A program made the translations under genes and the position numbers. The notes under the pieces are model-generated. The model ran no database searches. It was given only the letters and a program-made list of their open reading frames with translations, and was not told where the DNA came from. Shown piece by piece: positions 32,496 through 44,520 of a stretch of DNA of 64,000 nucleotides (the stretch's first letter is position 1; every line of letters starts with the position of its first letter). The DNA is from Delphinus delphis (Eukaryota; Chordata; Mammalia; Artiodactyla; Delphinidae): contig NC_082694.2 of assembly GCF_949987515.2 (NCBI RefSeq), positions 10,533,958 through 10,597,957 of the forward strand. Direction: 5' to 3'.

Positions 32496-33873
32496 GCCCA
32501 GCCCCTGCCAAGGGACGAGGTGCAGCTCTGCCCACTTTCTGGAGAAGAGTCAGAAAGCCTGGTTAGCGACAGGTGTGGCAGAGAGGTAGAGTCAGGGCCG
32601 CAATGGCTCTTCCCCCTCCTCAGCAGGAGGGGGCCAGTGGACCAAGGAGGTGCCCCTTTCTGCCCACACCGGAACTACCTCCCTGGTGGGCGTCTGGCTG
32701 GAGAAAGTGGCTCAGCAATGGGCCAGCGGGGTTCTCACCCCTCTGCCTAGCTCCTCGTTCATTTTTGCCTGCCAAGGCTTTTGGCGGGTCACCTGGTTCA
32801 GCCACCATGAACCTAGCAATCCCCGGTACACTGGAGTCCCAGGAAGCCACATGTGCCAATGAGAAGGGCCTTTGTGTAGAGAGGGGGCAGCCTGATCCCT
32901 GGTTTTATGGCTAAGGAAGTTAAGGTACCTGCGCGTGTCTGGTGAAGCCCTGCCCACCCCGGGGTATTGAGGAGCCTGGACCAGATGCAGGGAGCATCTG
33001 GGTGGAATTTTGTTTATTTATTTATTTTTTTAAATTGAAGTATAGTTGTTATACAGTATTAATAAGTTATAGATGTACAATGTAGAGATTCACAATTTTT
33101 AAATGTTATACTCCATTTATAGTTATTATAGAACTATTGGTTGTCTTCCCCCTGTTGTATAGTATATCCTTGTAGCTTATTTTGTACCTAATAGTTTGTA
33201 CCTCTTAATCCTCTACCCCTAAATTGCCCCTCCCTGTTCCTTCTCCCTACTGGTAACCACTAGTTTGTTCTCTATATCTGTGAGTCTGCTTTTTTGTTAT
33301 ATTAACTAATTTGTTGTATTTTTTTAGATTCCATATATAAATGAAATCATACAGTATTTGTCTTTCTCTGTCTGACTTATTTCACTTAGCATTATGTCCT
33401 CCAAGTACATCCATTTTGCTGCAAATGGCAAAATACCATTCTTTTTTATGGCCGAGTAGTATTCCATTGTATATGTATACCATAACTTCTTTATCCATTC
33501 GTCTGTTGATGGACACCTAGGTTGCTTCCATATCTTGACAATTGTAAATAAGGCTGCTGTGAACATTGGGGTGCATGTATCTTTTCAGTCTGTGTGTGTC
33601 TCTGTATCTGAAATAAGTCTCTTGTAAGGCAGCACATATGGGTCTTGGTTTTGTATCCCTCAGCTACTCTGTCTTTTGGTTGTAAATTTAGTCCATTTAC
33701 ATTTAAGGTAATTATCAATATGTGTTCTTATTGCCATTTTGTTAATTGTTTTGGGTTTGTTTTTGTAGGTCTTTTTTCTTCCTTTCTTCTTGTTTTGTTC
33801 TCTTGATATTTGACGACTATCTTTAGTGTTACGTTTGGATTCCTTTTTCTTTTTTGTGTGTATATCTGTTATA

Positions 33874-33924
33874 GATTTTTGGTTTGTGGTTACCATGATT
33901 TTTGGTTTGTGGTTACCATGAGTC

Positions 33925-33972
<48 letters not shown>

Positions 33973-33992
33973 TACATATATATGTATATATA
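33874..33992. repeat. 22-bp tandem copy and (TA)n/(CA)n microsatellite
   Basis: 'tttttggtttgtggttacc' plus 'atga' occurs twice back to back (about 33,876-33,921), followed by (TA)n with CA interruptions at 33,931-33,992. Confidence 0.8.
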
Positions 33993-34027
33993 TGGTTGTT
34001 TCAAGTTGCTGATTGCTTAATTTGAAA

Positions 34028-34245
34028 CATTTTAGCAGACATAGAGAACAAACGTATGGACACCAAGGGGGGGAAAGGGGAGGTGGGATGAATTAGGAGA
34101 TTGGGATTGACATATATACACTAATATGTATAAAATAGATAACTAATGAGAACCTGCTGTATAGCACAGGTAACTCCACTTCACTGTACAGTAGAAACTA
34201 ACAAAGCATTGTAAAACAGCTATACCCCAATTAAAAAAAAAAAAA
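34028..34245 (+). mobile_element. Sense L1 3' tail nested in the antisense L1
   Basis: 'agaacctgctgtatagcaca', 'aaagcattgtaaaacagcta' and 'taccccaattaaaaaaaa' are an L1 3' UTR end in the opposite orientation to the host element. Confidence 0.75.
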
Positions 34246-35030
34246 GAAATGCATTTTAAAAACCCTGCATTTGTACTCTCTTCCCCTCACAATGACTGTT
34301 TCTGATGTTGCATTTTGCATATAATTATTTTGTGTATCCCTTAGCTGCTTATGTGGATAGAGATGATTTTACTACTTTTGTCTTCTAACCTCCCTACTAG
34401 CTTTGTGTGTGGCTGATTTCCTACCTTTACTGTATGTTTGCCTTTACCAGTGAGCTTCCTCATTTCATAATTTCCTTGTTGCTAGCTGTGGCCTTTTCTT
34501 TTTAACCTAGAGAAGTTCCTTTAACATTTGTTGTAAAGCTGGTTTGGTGGTGTTGAACTCCTTTAGCTTTTGCTTGTCTGTAAAGCTTTTGATGTCTCCA
34601 TTGAGTCTGAACGAGAGCCTTGCTGGGTAGAGTACTCTTGGTTGTTGGTTTTTCTCTTTCATTACTTTAAGTATATCCTGTCACTCCTTCTGGCCTGCAG
34701 AGTTTCCGTTGACATATCAGCTGATAGCCTTATGGGATTTCCCTGTATGTTATTTGTTGCTTTGCCCTTGCTGCTTTTAATATTCCCAGTCTTTAATTTT
34801 TGTCATTTTAACTACAGTGTGTCTTGGTATGTTCCTCTTTGGGTTAATCCTGTATGGAACTCCCTGTGTGTCCTAGACTTGAGTGACTGTTTCCTTTCCC
34901 AGGTTAGGGAATTTTTCAGCTATTGTGTTTTCAAATATGTTTTCAGCCCCTTTCTCTCTTCCGCTTCTGAGGCCCATATAATGTGAATATTAGTGCATTT
35001 GATGTTGTCCTAGAGGGCTCTTAAACTATC

Positions 35031-35252
35031 CTAATTTCTTTTCATTCTTTTTTCTTTTTTCTGTTCAGGGGCAGTGATTTCCAGTACTCTGTCTTCCAAC
35101 TCACTGACCTGTTCCTCTGTATCATTTGGTCTGCTGTTGATTCCTTCTAGTGTATTTTTCGTTTCAGTTGTTGTATGCTTTGTCTCTGTTTGGTTCTTTA
35201 TATTTTCTAACTCTTTGTTGAAAACCCCTAACTGCTTGTTCTGCGCATCCAT
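35031..35252 (-). pseudogene. L1 ORF1p coiled-coil fragment
   Basis: The 73-codon frame contains DTEEQVSELEDRVLEIT and the following KEKRMKRN, the hallmark of the L1 ORF1p coiled coil just before its RNA-binding domain. ORF1p is the L1 RNA chaperone; here only a remnant is left. Confidence 0.85.
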
Positions 35253-36802
35253 TTTTCTCCCGAGGGTTTTGATCGTCTTTACGATCGCCGCTCTGACCTT
35301 TTTCTTCAGTAGGTTGCCTCTCTCCGTTTTACTTAGTTCTTCTTCTTGGGGTTTTATTTTGTTCCTTCGTCTGGGACATGTTCTTCTGGTGCCTCACTTT
35401 GTCTAAAGTGCTATCTGTATTTTTATGTATGTGGTAGGTTAGTTACATTTCTCGACCTTGGAGAAGTGGCCTCCTGTAGGAGACGTCCTGTGTGTCCCAG
35501 CAGTGTACTTACTCCCCTCTCATCACCCAAGCTATATGTTAGGGGTTCCCCCTAAGAGGGCTGTGTGGGTCCTTCCATTGTGGTAGGCTGACTACGTGAG
35601 CAGTCTGGTACAGGCTTGGTTGGCCCTGCCCTGTGTGCACGCTGCTGGCTGCTGGTTAGCAAGGCTTGGTCATGCAGCAGCTGGCTGAGGAACTCCAGGG
35701 GACCCTGGGGCTAGTGTTGGCTCACTGGTGGGCAGGGTTAGCGTCCAGAAGACTCTGGGGTTGTTGCCTGCCCACTGGTGGGTGAAGCCAGGTTCTAGGG
35801 TTGGTGCTAGACGACTGGCAGGCAGAGCTGGGTCCTGGAGTCTGGCTGCAGAGCCCAGGGATCCTGGAGCTGGTGTCGGATTGCCGGTGGGGTGAGGGAA
35901 AGGACTGGTCCCTGACACAGTTGGGTATGGAGTCCAAGGTGTCCCGAAGCTTGTGTTGGCCTGTTAGTGAGCCAAGATGGCAGCCACCGGCAGCAGTGTT
36001 CACGCGGTAGGATGAGTGCCCCAAAATATCTGCTGTCAGTGTCTATGTCCCCAGGGTGAGCCACAGCCGCCCCCCTGCCCCCGCCTTTCCAGGAGACTCT
36101 CCGAGACCAGCAGGTAGGTCTGGCCCAGGCTCCTATCACATTACTGCTTCTGCCCTGGGTCCCAGCGTGGGTGGGATTTTGCATGCGCCCTTTAAGAGCG
36201 AGGTCCCTGTTTCCCCCCATCCTTTGGGACTCCGGAAATTAAGCCCTGCTGGCCTTCAAAGCCAAATGTACTGGGGGCTTGTCTTCTCGGTGCCCGACCC
36301 TCAGGCTGGGGATCTTGGCATCAGGCTCAGAGCTCTCACTCCTGTGAGAGGAACCTTTGCAGTTCCTCTCCAGCTTGTGGGTTGCCCACCCAAGGGCATG
36401 GGACTTGATTATATGGTGAGTCTGCCCCTCCTACCCATCTCAGTATGGTTCCTTCTTTATGTCTTTAGTTGTAGAAGATCTTTTCTGGTAGGTCTGGGCT
36501 TTTTCATCAATGGTTGTTCTGTATATCATTGTGATTTTGGTGTGCTCGTGAGAGGGGATGAGCTCAGGGTCTTTCTACTCTGCCGTCTTGGCCGCTGTCC
36601 GCCTGGTAGAATGTTGACAGTCTGTATGGAAGCTGGGTCACTTTAACAAGTCCTCTGTAAAGGCGATCAGCAGCCACCTGCCCCGCCTTCCTTGCAGGGC
36701 GGTTGTGAGGTCCCAGTGAGATCGTGCATCTGAAGATGAGTGAGCATGTGAGAGTGCGCTGTTACCATTGGGCTTCTTTCCTTGCCAGTTTCTGAGATAT
36801 CA

Positions 36803-36850
36803 AAATAAAGTTTGTCTTTTATGAATGATTTTGTAATGTGTATGTCCCCT
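36803..36850 (+). terminator. Candidate NEURL3 poly(A) site beyond the L1
   Basis: AAAATAAAG at about 36,803-36,811 is followed within 30 bp by T/GT-rich 'gattttgtaatgtgtatgtc', a textbook poly(A) arrangement. No AATAAA was seen between the NEURL3 stop and the L1, so this may be the original NEURL3 poly(A) signal, displaced by the L1. Confidence 0.45.
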
Positions 36851-38473
36851 CTGTTGCAGTCAGTGGGAGTGAGTAGGGCTGGGGACTGGTCAGGTTGCAG
36901 GGGCGTGGGGACATGCCTTCCTCTTCTCCACAGAGACATCTTGGGCTTGCAGTGGACTAGGCAGGGTCTGGGCCCTCAGGCCTGTGGACTCTGGACTCTG
37001 TGTTGCTGAGCATGTGAAGGGGATAGTCCTACAGCTACAACCGGGCTCTGCCCTTGCCACCCTTGACTTGTGAGGACTTCCTGGAGGCTCTGGCTCTTGA
37101 GTGAAGGGAGGAGGTGACCCGGGGACCCCCTCGTCAGCCAGTATTTGTGGCGGGGGATGGAGGAGGACAAGCCATACCTGTTACTTTGCTCTGGTTCCTG
37201 CTTCATGGCTGGTGAGGGAGAGAGCTAACAGGGAGTTTGAACCTCTTTTGCCCAAGATCATGATGATGGGCCCCTCCACAAACGGCATCCCTGCACCATG
37301 GCCAGCCAGAGGGTCAAGACTTTGGGTTAGGTGACCCCAGAATAGCTTTCACTCTGGAGTGGGATCTCCTCTCTGCCACCCTTGGGTGTTCTAACCTTGG
37401 TCACGTGAGCCTCAGTTTCTTCATCTGTAAAGTGGAAATAAGATAATTTTCTTTGCTGGTACGTTGTGAGGATAGTGAATGAATGAATGAAACTTGTAGC
37501 TTAGAGGAAGTACTCAAAATACGGCAGCTTCCTTCCCCTGGAAAAGGCATCTCCCAGGAGAAGCAGCCAACAGATCACTGGGCTGGCGGTCGGGGTCTGG
37601 GGGGTGGTCCCGGCGGCCCCCTCATCACCCCAGTATTTTGGAATGATTCCTAGGGATCCTAAGACAACTTTTTTCATCTTTTAAGTGTCTTTTTTTTTTT
37701 TTTTAAACCCAAATACCTCCAAGGCGAGGGTAGCACTTTAATCCTACTTCCAGCGAATGCCTCCTTATTAGTTAACACCTGGCGAAGCCTTTGAAATGAT
37801 ATAACCAGAGGGGGGACTTCTGTAGTGGTGGCATAAGGACTTCTGTAAAGGCTTTTCTCCATAAAAGTAACAGAAATATTGGCAAGATTATAAAATTCAA
37901 CATTTACAGAACTCTGGATATTAACCAAAGGCTAACAAGGTTTATCAAAGAGAATTTACTCAATTTCGGTAAGAGCAGTGGGGTTTGTGGTGGTTTAACC
38001 TGGCCTGCTCCCATCCCTCTAACCTCAGCTCCACGGTAGCCTTAAAAACCAGCAGGCTTGCAGCCACCAGAGGGGACAGGTTGTGTTGTGAACTCCTCAG
38101 AAAGCTCTACCACCAGAGCATCATCACTGTTTGGCCTGTACTACACTTCCCTGGAAAGTCTTCATTTATAGGGTGTTGTCATTACTTAACCCAACTTGGA
38201 ACCCTCTCCATGGGAAAACCCCTATTCCCAGGGCATTTGTCAAACATCATCAGCTTCAGTTGTTTAACATTGCAGCTGCCTGAAACCGTGATACCAGTTG
38301 AGACAAACAAGGACAGCCAGGAATGTTTATCTCAGGCAGGCAGTGAGCCACACTGTGTCTGACCATGGGCAGGAGTAGTTGGGCTGGATGTCTGGGTCAA
38401 AGAATTAAGGCAAAGCCCCAGATACTGAAAGTTCCGTAAGGCAACAGAAGCCTCTGTATCTGGAAGGCTAATT
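36851..38473. other. Intergenic, no gene seen
   Basis: Unique DNA with a MIR at about 37,385-37,520 ('tggtcacgtgagcctcagtt') and a poly-T at 37,688-37,704. From about 37,750 the sequence resembles a very old repeat but I cannot name it. Confidence 0.5.
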
Positions 38474-38846
38474 TTTTAAAATAAAATGTATTTATTTATC
38501 TATTTATCTATCTATCTATCTTTGGCTGCGTTGGGTCTTCGTTGCTGTGCGCGGGCTTTCTCTATTTGCGGTGAGAGGGAGCTACTCTTCGTTGCTGTGC
38601 GTGGGCTTCTCACTGCGGTGGCTTCTCTTGTTGCGGAGCACAGGCTGTAGGTGCGCAGGCTTCAGTAGTTTTGGCTCGTGGGCTTCAGTAGTTGTGGCTC
38701 ACCGACTCTAGAGCACAGGCTCAGTAGTTGTGGTGCACGGACTTAGTTGCTCCGCAGCACGTGGGATCTTCCCGTACCAGGGCTCGAACTTGTGTCTCCT
38801 GCATTGGCAGGCACATTCTTAACCACTGTGCCACCAGGGAAGCCCC
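38474..38846 (-). mobile_element. tRNA-derived SINE (long CHR type) with (ATCT)n tail
   Basis: 'ggctgcgttgggtcttcgtt' to 'gtgccaccagggaagcccc'. Its A-rich end has become a TTTA/ATCT microsatellite (38,490-38,521). Flanks GGAAGGCTAATT / AGAAAGCTAATT are an aged target duplication. Confidence 0.9.
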
Positions 38847-38858
38847 AGAAAGCTAATT

Positions 38859-41012
38859 GTTGACTCACCTTGTCCAGCAGTACATACATTCCATTTCTCA
38901 TTATCACTTTAGGCAGATGCGGTGTAATTCACAGCTGAATATTCTATTCTTTGCAAGCAAGGCACCCAGGCTAACCAGGAATCTCAGTTCCAGGGGAGAT
39001 GACACCCAAGAAAAGCCAAGTATTTGAGGAAAGCTAACATCATGGGGGAAAAGGCATCCAACTCAGCAAAAAGAGGACTTCATACCTGAAAAAAAATACA
39101 CAGTTAATAGAGCAGACAGACCTGGGCTTTAAGACAAATATAATTAGATGCAAAAAGATATTGCATCAAAAAATCTAGGTACAAAAAAAAAAAATCTAGG
39201 TACCTTGGAAACAAAAAACTAAATCATTGAAATAAAAACTTATTAGATGGACTGAACAGCAGAAAGATTATAGCTGAAAAATAATTCATGATCTGGAAGC
39301 AAACAGAATGGACTGCAAAGTTACAAAGAGATGAAAAATATGAAATAAAAGAGAATAGATGCAGAAATTCAAATATCCAAAATTTCAGGGGAAAATAGAG
39401 AAAATGGAGGAAAGAGAATACTCAAAGAAGAAAGGAAAATTTATATTGAGGAAAGACATGACTCTTCATACTGAGAAAGCATGCTAGTTGCCAAACAGAA
39501 TACATGAAAAAAACCCCAAAAAACCTTCATCTTCACACATACTGATGAAATTGCAGAGCATTGGGGGTAAAGAGAAGACCCAAGGAGGAAAAAAATAGAT
39601 CACATACAAAGAATGTGAATCAAATTAACAGTAGACTTTTCCCCAACTATACTGGATGTTGAAAGACAATGGAATAATATCTTCAAGGTTCAGAGAGTTT
39701 TTAAATTTTATTAAGGTATAATTTACATACACTAAAATGTACAGATCTTAAGTCTTCATTTTGATGAGGGAATAATTTTGAAATTTAAAATTCTCCAAGC
39801 AACTACTCTCTCCTTCAAGCATGAGAGAAAAATGAAATTTTCAGATATAAACTTGGTTTTTCACTCACCAATACTTTATGAAAGAATTTTTAGAGAAATT
39901 GCTTCATAAGAAAAAACAAGAAAAGTTAACTTTTTGTGATCAATGAAAGCACAGAAAGTTGAGTCTAAATACGTGTTAGTCATTAAAAAAAAATCAATAA
40001 AAATCTGGAGTGAAAACCACAGTCAGTATCATTTTGGATGGAGCGAGGGGAAGCAAAAGCATGCTAAGTTTCTTTTCTCACTAGGAAGAAATAAACAACA
40101 AAATGAGAAAAATGTAAGTTGAATTGATACGTTGAAGAACATACAGTGTGTAGAAGACTACAAACAGAATATATAAATTCCAAATCATTAAAATAATAGC
40201 ACTCCAATTTCAACAATCCAACAAAAGGCAGGATAGGAGATAAAAGAATAAAAAGTAAAGTAGATAGGTACAAGTCCAGACAGAGCAGTACTAATAGTAA
40301 ATGTGAATGGGTTAAATTCACCTCTCAGTTGACAAGGATTTTCAGTTTGGGCAAATAAAAAATATAAATAAATTTAAAAAATACAATCCTGTTACATTCT
40401 ATCTCTGAGAGGTGGACCTAGAACAAAATCCAAGAAGACTAAAAATAAAGGAAAAAAAAATATACCAAGCAAATATGAAGAACAAACAAACACATTGTGG
40501 CAGCCCATGATCAGGCTTGCCTTGGAGATCCCTCAAGGTAACATAAATGGAAAATGCCTGGGCCTTGCAGCATAAGAGCAGATAGGAAGAGATTGCCCAG
40601 TGCTGACTCAGAAAGAGCCCAGGTATCAGGCTGGGGACCACGCTCCCTGATGGGTTGAAGTTCTGCTGTGTATGTAGTGTTGATTGTTTTTGATACTGAA
40701 GTGAGACCATGATTCTACACTTCTCATACATCTTACTCCATTTAAGACCATCAAATTTTGGGCGTATCTCTTGAGACATAAGTGGGCAACCAAGAGCCAC
40801 CTCCCCCCCTGAATCAATATCCTATGTAAATCCTTTGATCTAGTTATTTGTAAACCAAAAGTAAAAGTTTCCTTAAACTAGGTCCAAGTCATTATTCTTG
40901 TTCATCATAAAAGACAGATTAGGCTCCTTGGTCTTAGCTTCTGCTCAGTTGTAGCTGTATTAGCATCAGACAAACTAGAATTTAAGAGAAAAAAAAGATT
41001 ATAGGGGATAAG
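38859..41012. other. AT-rich intergenic DNA, probably old LINE debris
   Basis: A-rich plus strand, no conserved frame. 39,695-39,790 ('attaaggtataatttacat') is an antisense L1 3' fragment. The rest is not classifiable by eye. Confidence 0.45.
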
Positions 41013-41640
41013 GAGGGAATTCAACTAGAGATTATCATACTAAGTAAAGTAAGTCAGAAAGAGAAAGACAAATACCATATGATATCACTTATATGTGGAA
41101 CCTAAAATATGACACAAATGAACCTATCTATGAAACAGGGACTTCCCTGGGACTTCCCTGGGAAACAGGGACTTCCCTGGTGGTCCAGTGGTTAAGACTC
41201 CATGCTCCCAATGCAGGGGGCCCGGGTTCGATCCCTGGTCAGGGAACTAGATCCCGCATGCCGCAACTAAGATCCGGAGCAGCCAAGTAAATAAATAACT
41301 ATTAAAAGAAAGAAAGAAAGAAACAGAAACAGACTCATGGACATAGGGAACAGACTGGTCGTTGCCAAGGGGGAGGGGGTTGGGGGAGGAATGCAATGGG
41401 AGGCTGGGGTTAGCACATGTGAGCTTTTATATATAGAATGGATAAGCAGCAAGGTTCTAGTGTAGAGCACAGAGAACTATATTCAATATCCTATGATAAA
41501 CCATATGGAAAAGAATATTTTAAAAAAAGGAATGTATATATATGTGTAACTGAATCACTTTGCTGTACAGCAGTAATTAACACAACATTATAAATCAACT
41601 GTACATCAATAAAGTAAAAAATATAAATATGATTATAAAA
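41013..41640 (+). mobile_element. L1 3' end, interrupted by a SINE
   Basis: 'gattatcatactaagtaaag', 'ccatatgatatcacttatat', 'tcactttgctgtacagcagt' and 'aaatcaactgtacatcaata' are an L1 3' end in sense; the SINE at 41,149-41,322 splits it. Confidence 0.85.
41149..41322 (+). mobile_element. tRNA-derived SINE with duplicated 5' head
   Basis: The head GGGACTTCCCTGG appears at about 41,138 and 41,168 with a partial repeat between, then a normal body and an (AAAG)n tail. Local slippage or a micro-duplication at the 5' junction is likely. Confidence 0.8.
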
Positions 41641-42340
41641 AGAATTATTCATAATAGTGCCAAAGTGGAAGACAATCTAGTTGTCCATCAGCTGATGAAT
41701 GGATAAACAAATGTGCCCTGTCCATACAACGGAATGTTATTTGACCATTAAAAAAAGGAATGAAGGGCTTCCCTGGTGGCGCAGTGGTTGAGAGTCCGCC
41801 TGCCGATGCAGGGGACACGGGTTCGTGTCCCGGTCCGGGAGGATTCCACATGCCGCGGAGCGGCTGGGCCCGTGAGCCATGGCCGCTGAGCCTGCTCCGC
41901 GATGGGAGAGGCCACAACAGTGGGAGGCTGCGTACCGCAAAACAAAAACAAAAACAAAAACAAAAAACAAAAACAAAAAAAGGAATGAAGTGCTGATTCA
42001 TGCTGCTACATGCTACAACATGGATGAACCTTGAAAACATGCTGAGAGAGGGAAGCCAGTGGCAAATGGCCACATAATTGAATAATTCCATCCCTAGGAA
42101 ATGTCCGGAATAGGCAAATCCATAGAGACAGAAAGCGGATTAGTACAGGTGCCAGGGGCTCGAGGGAGGGAGGGGTGGGGAGTGACAGCTAAGGGCTATG
42201 GGGGGACAAGGAAGAGGTTTTAAAATTGATTTTGATGATGGTTGCACACTTTGTGGATATGCTAAAAACCACCGGACTGCACACTTCAAAGGGATGGGTG
42301 TTACGGCATGTGAGTTATATCCAACTTTAAAATTATGAAA
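41641..42340 (+). mobile_element. Old L1 3' end, interrupted by a SINE
   Basis: 'agctgatgaatggataaaca', 'tacaacggaatgttatttga', then after the SINE 'acaacatggatgaaccttga' and 'ggactgcacacttcaaaggg'. Confidence 0.8.
41766..41974 (+). mobile_element. tRNA-derived SINE (young CHR-1-like type)
   Basis: 'cttccctggtggcgcagtgg' to 'tgcgtaccgcaaaacaaaaac'. Target duplication AAAAAAGGAATGAAG at 41751-41765 and 41976-41990. The internal 'gcgtccggagcctgtgctcc' stretch is missing. Confidence 0.9.
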
Positions 42341-42451
42341 AAGAAGCTACACACCAAAATAGATGAATAGAGATGTGCTAGTGGAAGAAAAAGAAGGGAA
42401 TGTTAGCCCTGGGAGCAGGAAAATCTTCAAAGAAGAAGCAACATTTAAACT

Positions 42452-42876
42452 GTTCTTTTTTTTTTTAACATCTTTATTGGAGTATAATTGCTTTACAATG
42501 CTGTGTTAGTTTCTGCTTTATAACAAAGTGAATCAGTTACACATATACATATGTTCACATATCTCTTCCTTCTTGCGTCTCCCTCCCTCCCACCCACCCT
42601 CCCTATCCCACCCCTCTAGGTGGTCACAAAGCACGGAGCTGATCTCCCTGTGCTATGCGGCTGCTTCCCACTAGCTATCTATTCTACTTTTGGTAGTGTA
42701 TATGTGTCCATGCCACTCTCTCACTTTGTCACGGCTTACCCTTCCCCCTCTCCGTATCCTCAAGTCCATTCTCTAGTAGGTCTGTGTCTTTATTCCCGTC
42801 TTGCCCCTAGGTTCTTCATGACCTTTTTTTTTTTTCTTTTTTTCTTAGATTCCATATATATGTGTTAGCATACGTG
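42452..42876 (-). mobile_element. Young, strongly 5'-truncated L1
   Basis: Poly-T then 'aacatctttattggagtata' to 'ccatatatatgtgttagcat', nearly the same as the first 420 bp of the L1 at 15.2 kb. Possible short target duplication TGTTCTT. Only the 3' UTR and the last codons of ORF2 are present. Confidence 0.9.
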
Positions 42877-42899
42877 TCAGTATTTGTTCTTACAGGGCT

Positions 42900-44316
42900 A
42901 ATGGCTATTTTGAAGGCAGGGAGGAGGGGAAAGGTATTCCACATAGGGGGCATAGCACATGCAAAGATGGACAAGTGCAGGACGTGTCTGGGGAATTATG
43001 GGGAGGTCACACTGGCCAAAGCAGAAGGAGCAGGAAGCCGCAAAGGAGTCCAAGGGGAAGGTGGGCTGGGGCCAGCCGTTGAGAGCTCTGCCGGCCGACG
43101 AGTGGCTGCAGGGGGTGCCTTTGAGGTCCAGGCTGGCTGCAGGAGGGCTAATCTGTCAGTGGGCCCGTCTCACCTCAGTCAAACACACTCTGCTTGTAAG
43201 GCATCTGAGGAGAGAAACAGGCTCCTGCTCAGTTTCACTTACCTAGAAATCCAAGATTTCTAGGTTGTGATAAGAAGTCACTGGATCAAAGCAAACAGAG
43301 GTAGTGTATAATGAATCATCATCATGAGGATAATATAGAGCGAAAGGAAAGTAAAAGTGCAACCAGGGATTGTCAATATTTGCTTGGCTTAAGCAGGAAG
43401 CCAGCCTGGGCTGGACCAGGGACCTGCTAGGGGGCTTTCCCAGAGACAGAAAAATTCCCTCGCTCAGGTGGCTTTCAGATGAAGCTTCCTGTTACACGAC
43501 TGGGGCGTGAGACATCAGTCTGGGGAATAACAAGCCGCCCCTCCAGGGACCAGGACCACTGTGTCCCCTGTCCATCCCCCAGCGCCTCACATGGCCCCAG
43601 CACGCCACCATCTTCAGTGCCCCCCCCCCCAGCATTATTGCCTAATACCTGCTTCCCACCCCTACCCCCAACCCCGCACACGCAGAGGCTTCCTGCTTGC
43701 TGATAACCAGTTCAGGAAATTCCACTTGGAAGAAGTCCACAAGCAAAGGCTGAGGAGGGCCGTGGGGGATAATCCCTGAGCCTGCGGCAGAGTGAGGAGA
43801 ACGAGGTGCTGTCTCGTTCCTCCATGGACCCGCACACCAGATCAGCGTCCTGTCTTCCAGCTGCCCGAGGAGGAGAAAGTAGGGGTTCCTTCATGAGCCT
43901 GGAAGTGGTGACGTTGTGATCCTCTGGTCAGCCAGCCTGTCCCTCTCAGGTCTGCATGAAGTAGACCACTCATTCAGCACCACTGCATTCAGCACCGCTC
44001 AACTGGCTTTACAAGAAATGTTAGGCTTCTTGAAGCAGAAAAGAAAGACCACAACTAGAAATATGAAAATTATGAAAGGAAAAAGCTCTTTGGTAAAGGC
44101 AAATGTACAATAAAAGTAGTTAGATCAACCACTTATAAAGCTAGTAGGAAGGTTAAAAGACAAAAGTAGTAAAATCATCTGTATCTACAATAAGTAGTTA
44201 AGGATATACAAAACAAAAATGTAAAATATGTCAAAAATATTAAACATTTAAAAATAATGTTTATTTTAAATTTTTAAGTAATTTTTAAAATTTTAGGTGA
44301 GTAAAAATGCAGGCTT
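42900..44316. other. Intergenic, no gene seen
   Basis: Unique DNA; a poly-C run at 43,620-43,631. Open frames up to 133 codons lack splice context or recognisable domains. Confidence 0.5.
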
Positions 44317-44317
44317 G

Positions 44318-44520
44318 GGGCTTCCCTGGTGGCGCAGTGGTTGAGAGTCCGCCTGCCGATGTGGGGGATGCGGGTTCGTGCCCTGGTCCGGGAGGATCCC
44401 ACATGCCGCGGAGCGGCTGGGCCCGTGAGCCGTGGCCGCTGAGCCTGCGCGTCCGGACCCTGTGCTCCACAACGGGAGAGACCACAACAGTGAGAGGCCC
44501 GCGTACCGGAAAAAAAAAAA
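44318..44520 (+). mobile_element. tRNA-derived SINE (young CHR-1-like type)
   Basis: 'cttccctggtggcgcagtgg' to 'gaggcccgcgtaccggaaaa', with intact CpGs. It lies in AT-rich DNA. Confidence 0.9.

Larger units (their letters stand above)
33000..36616 (-). mobile_element. Old antisense L1 with 5' UTR, in the NEURL3 3' region
   Basis: The L1 3' end starts at about 33,012 (T-rich), ORF2-derived sequence follows, an ORF1 remnant lies at 35,031-35,252, and the 5' UTR runs to about 36,604, where the minus strand begins GCGGCCAAGACGGCAGAGTA, typical of an L1 5' end. Imperfect flanks GGTGGAATTTTG (about 33,000) and GGTAGAATGTTG (about 36,605) look like an aged target duplication. At 3.6 kb it has lost much of ORF2. 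Confidence 0.8.
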
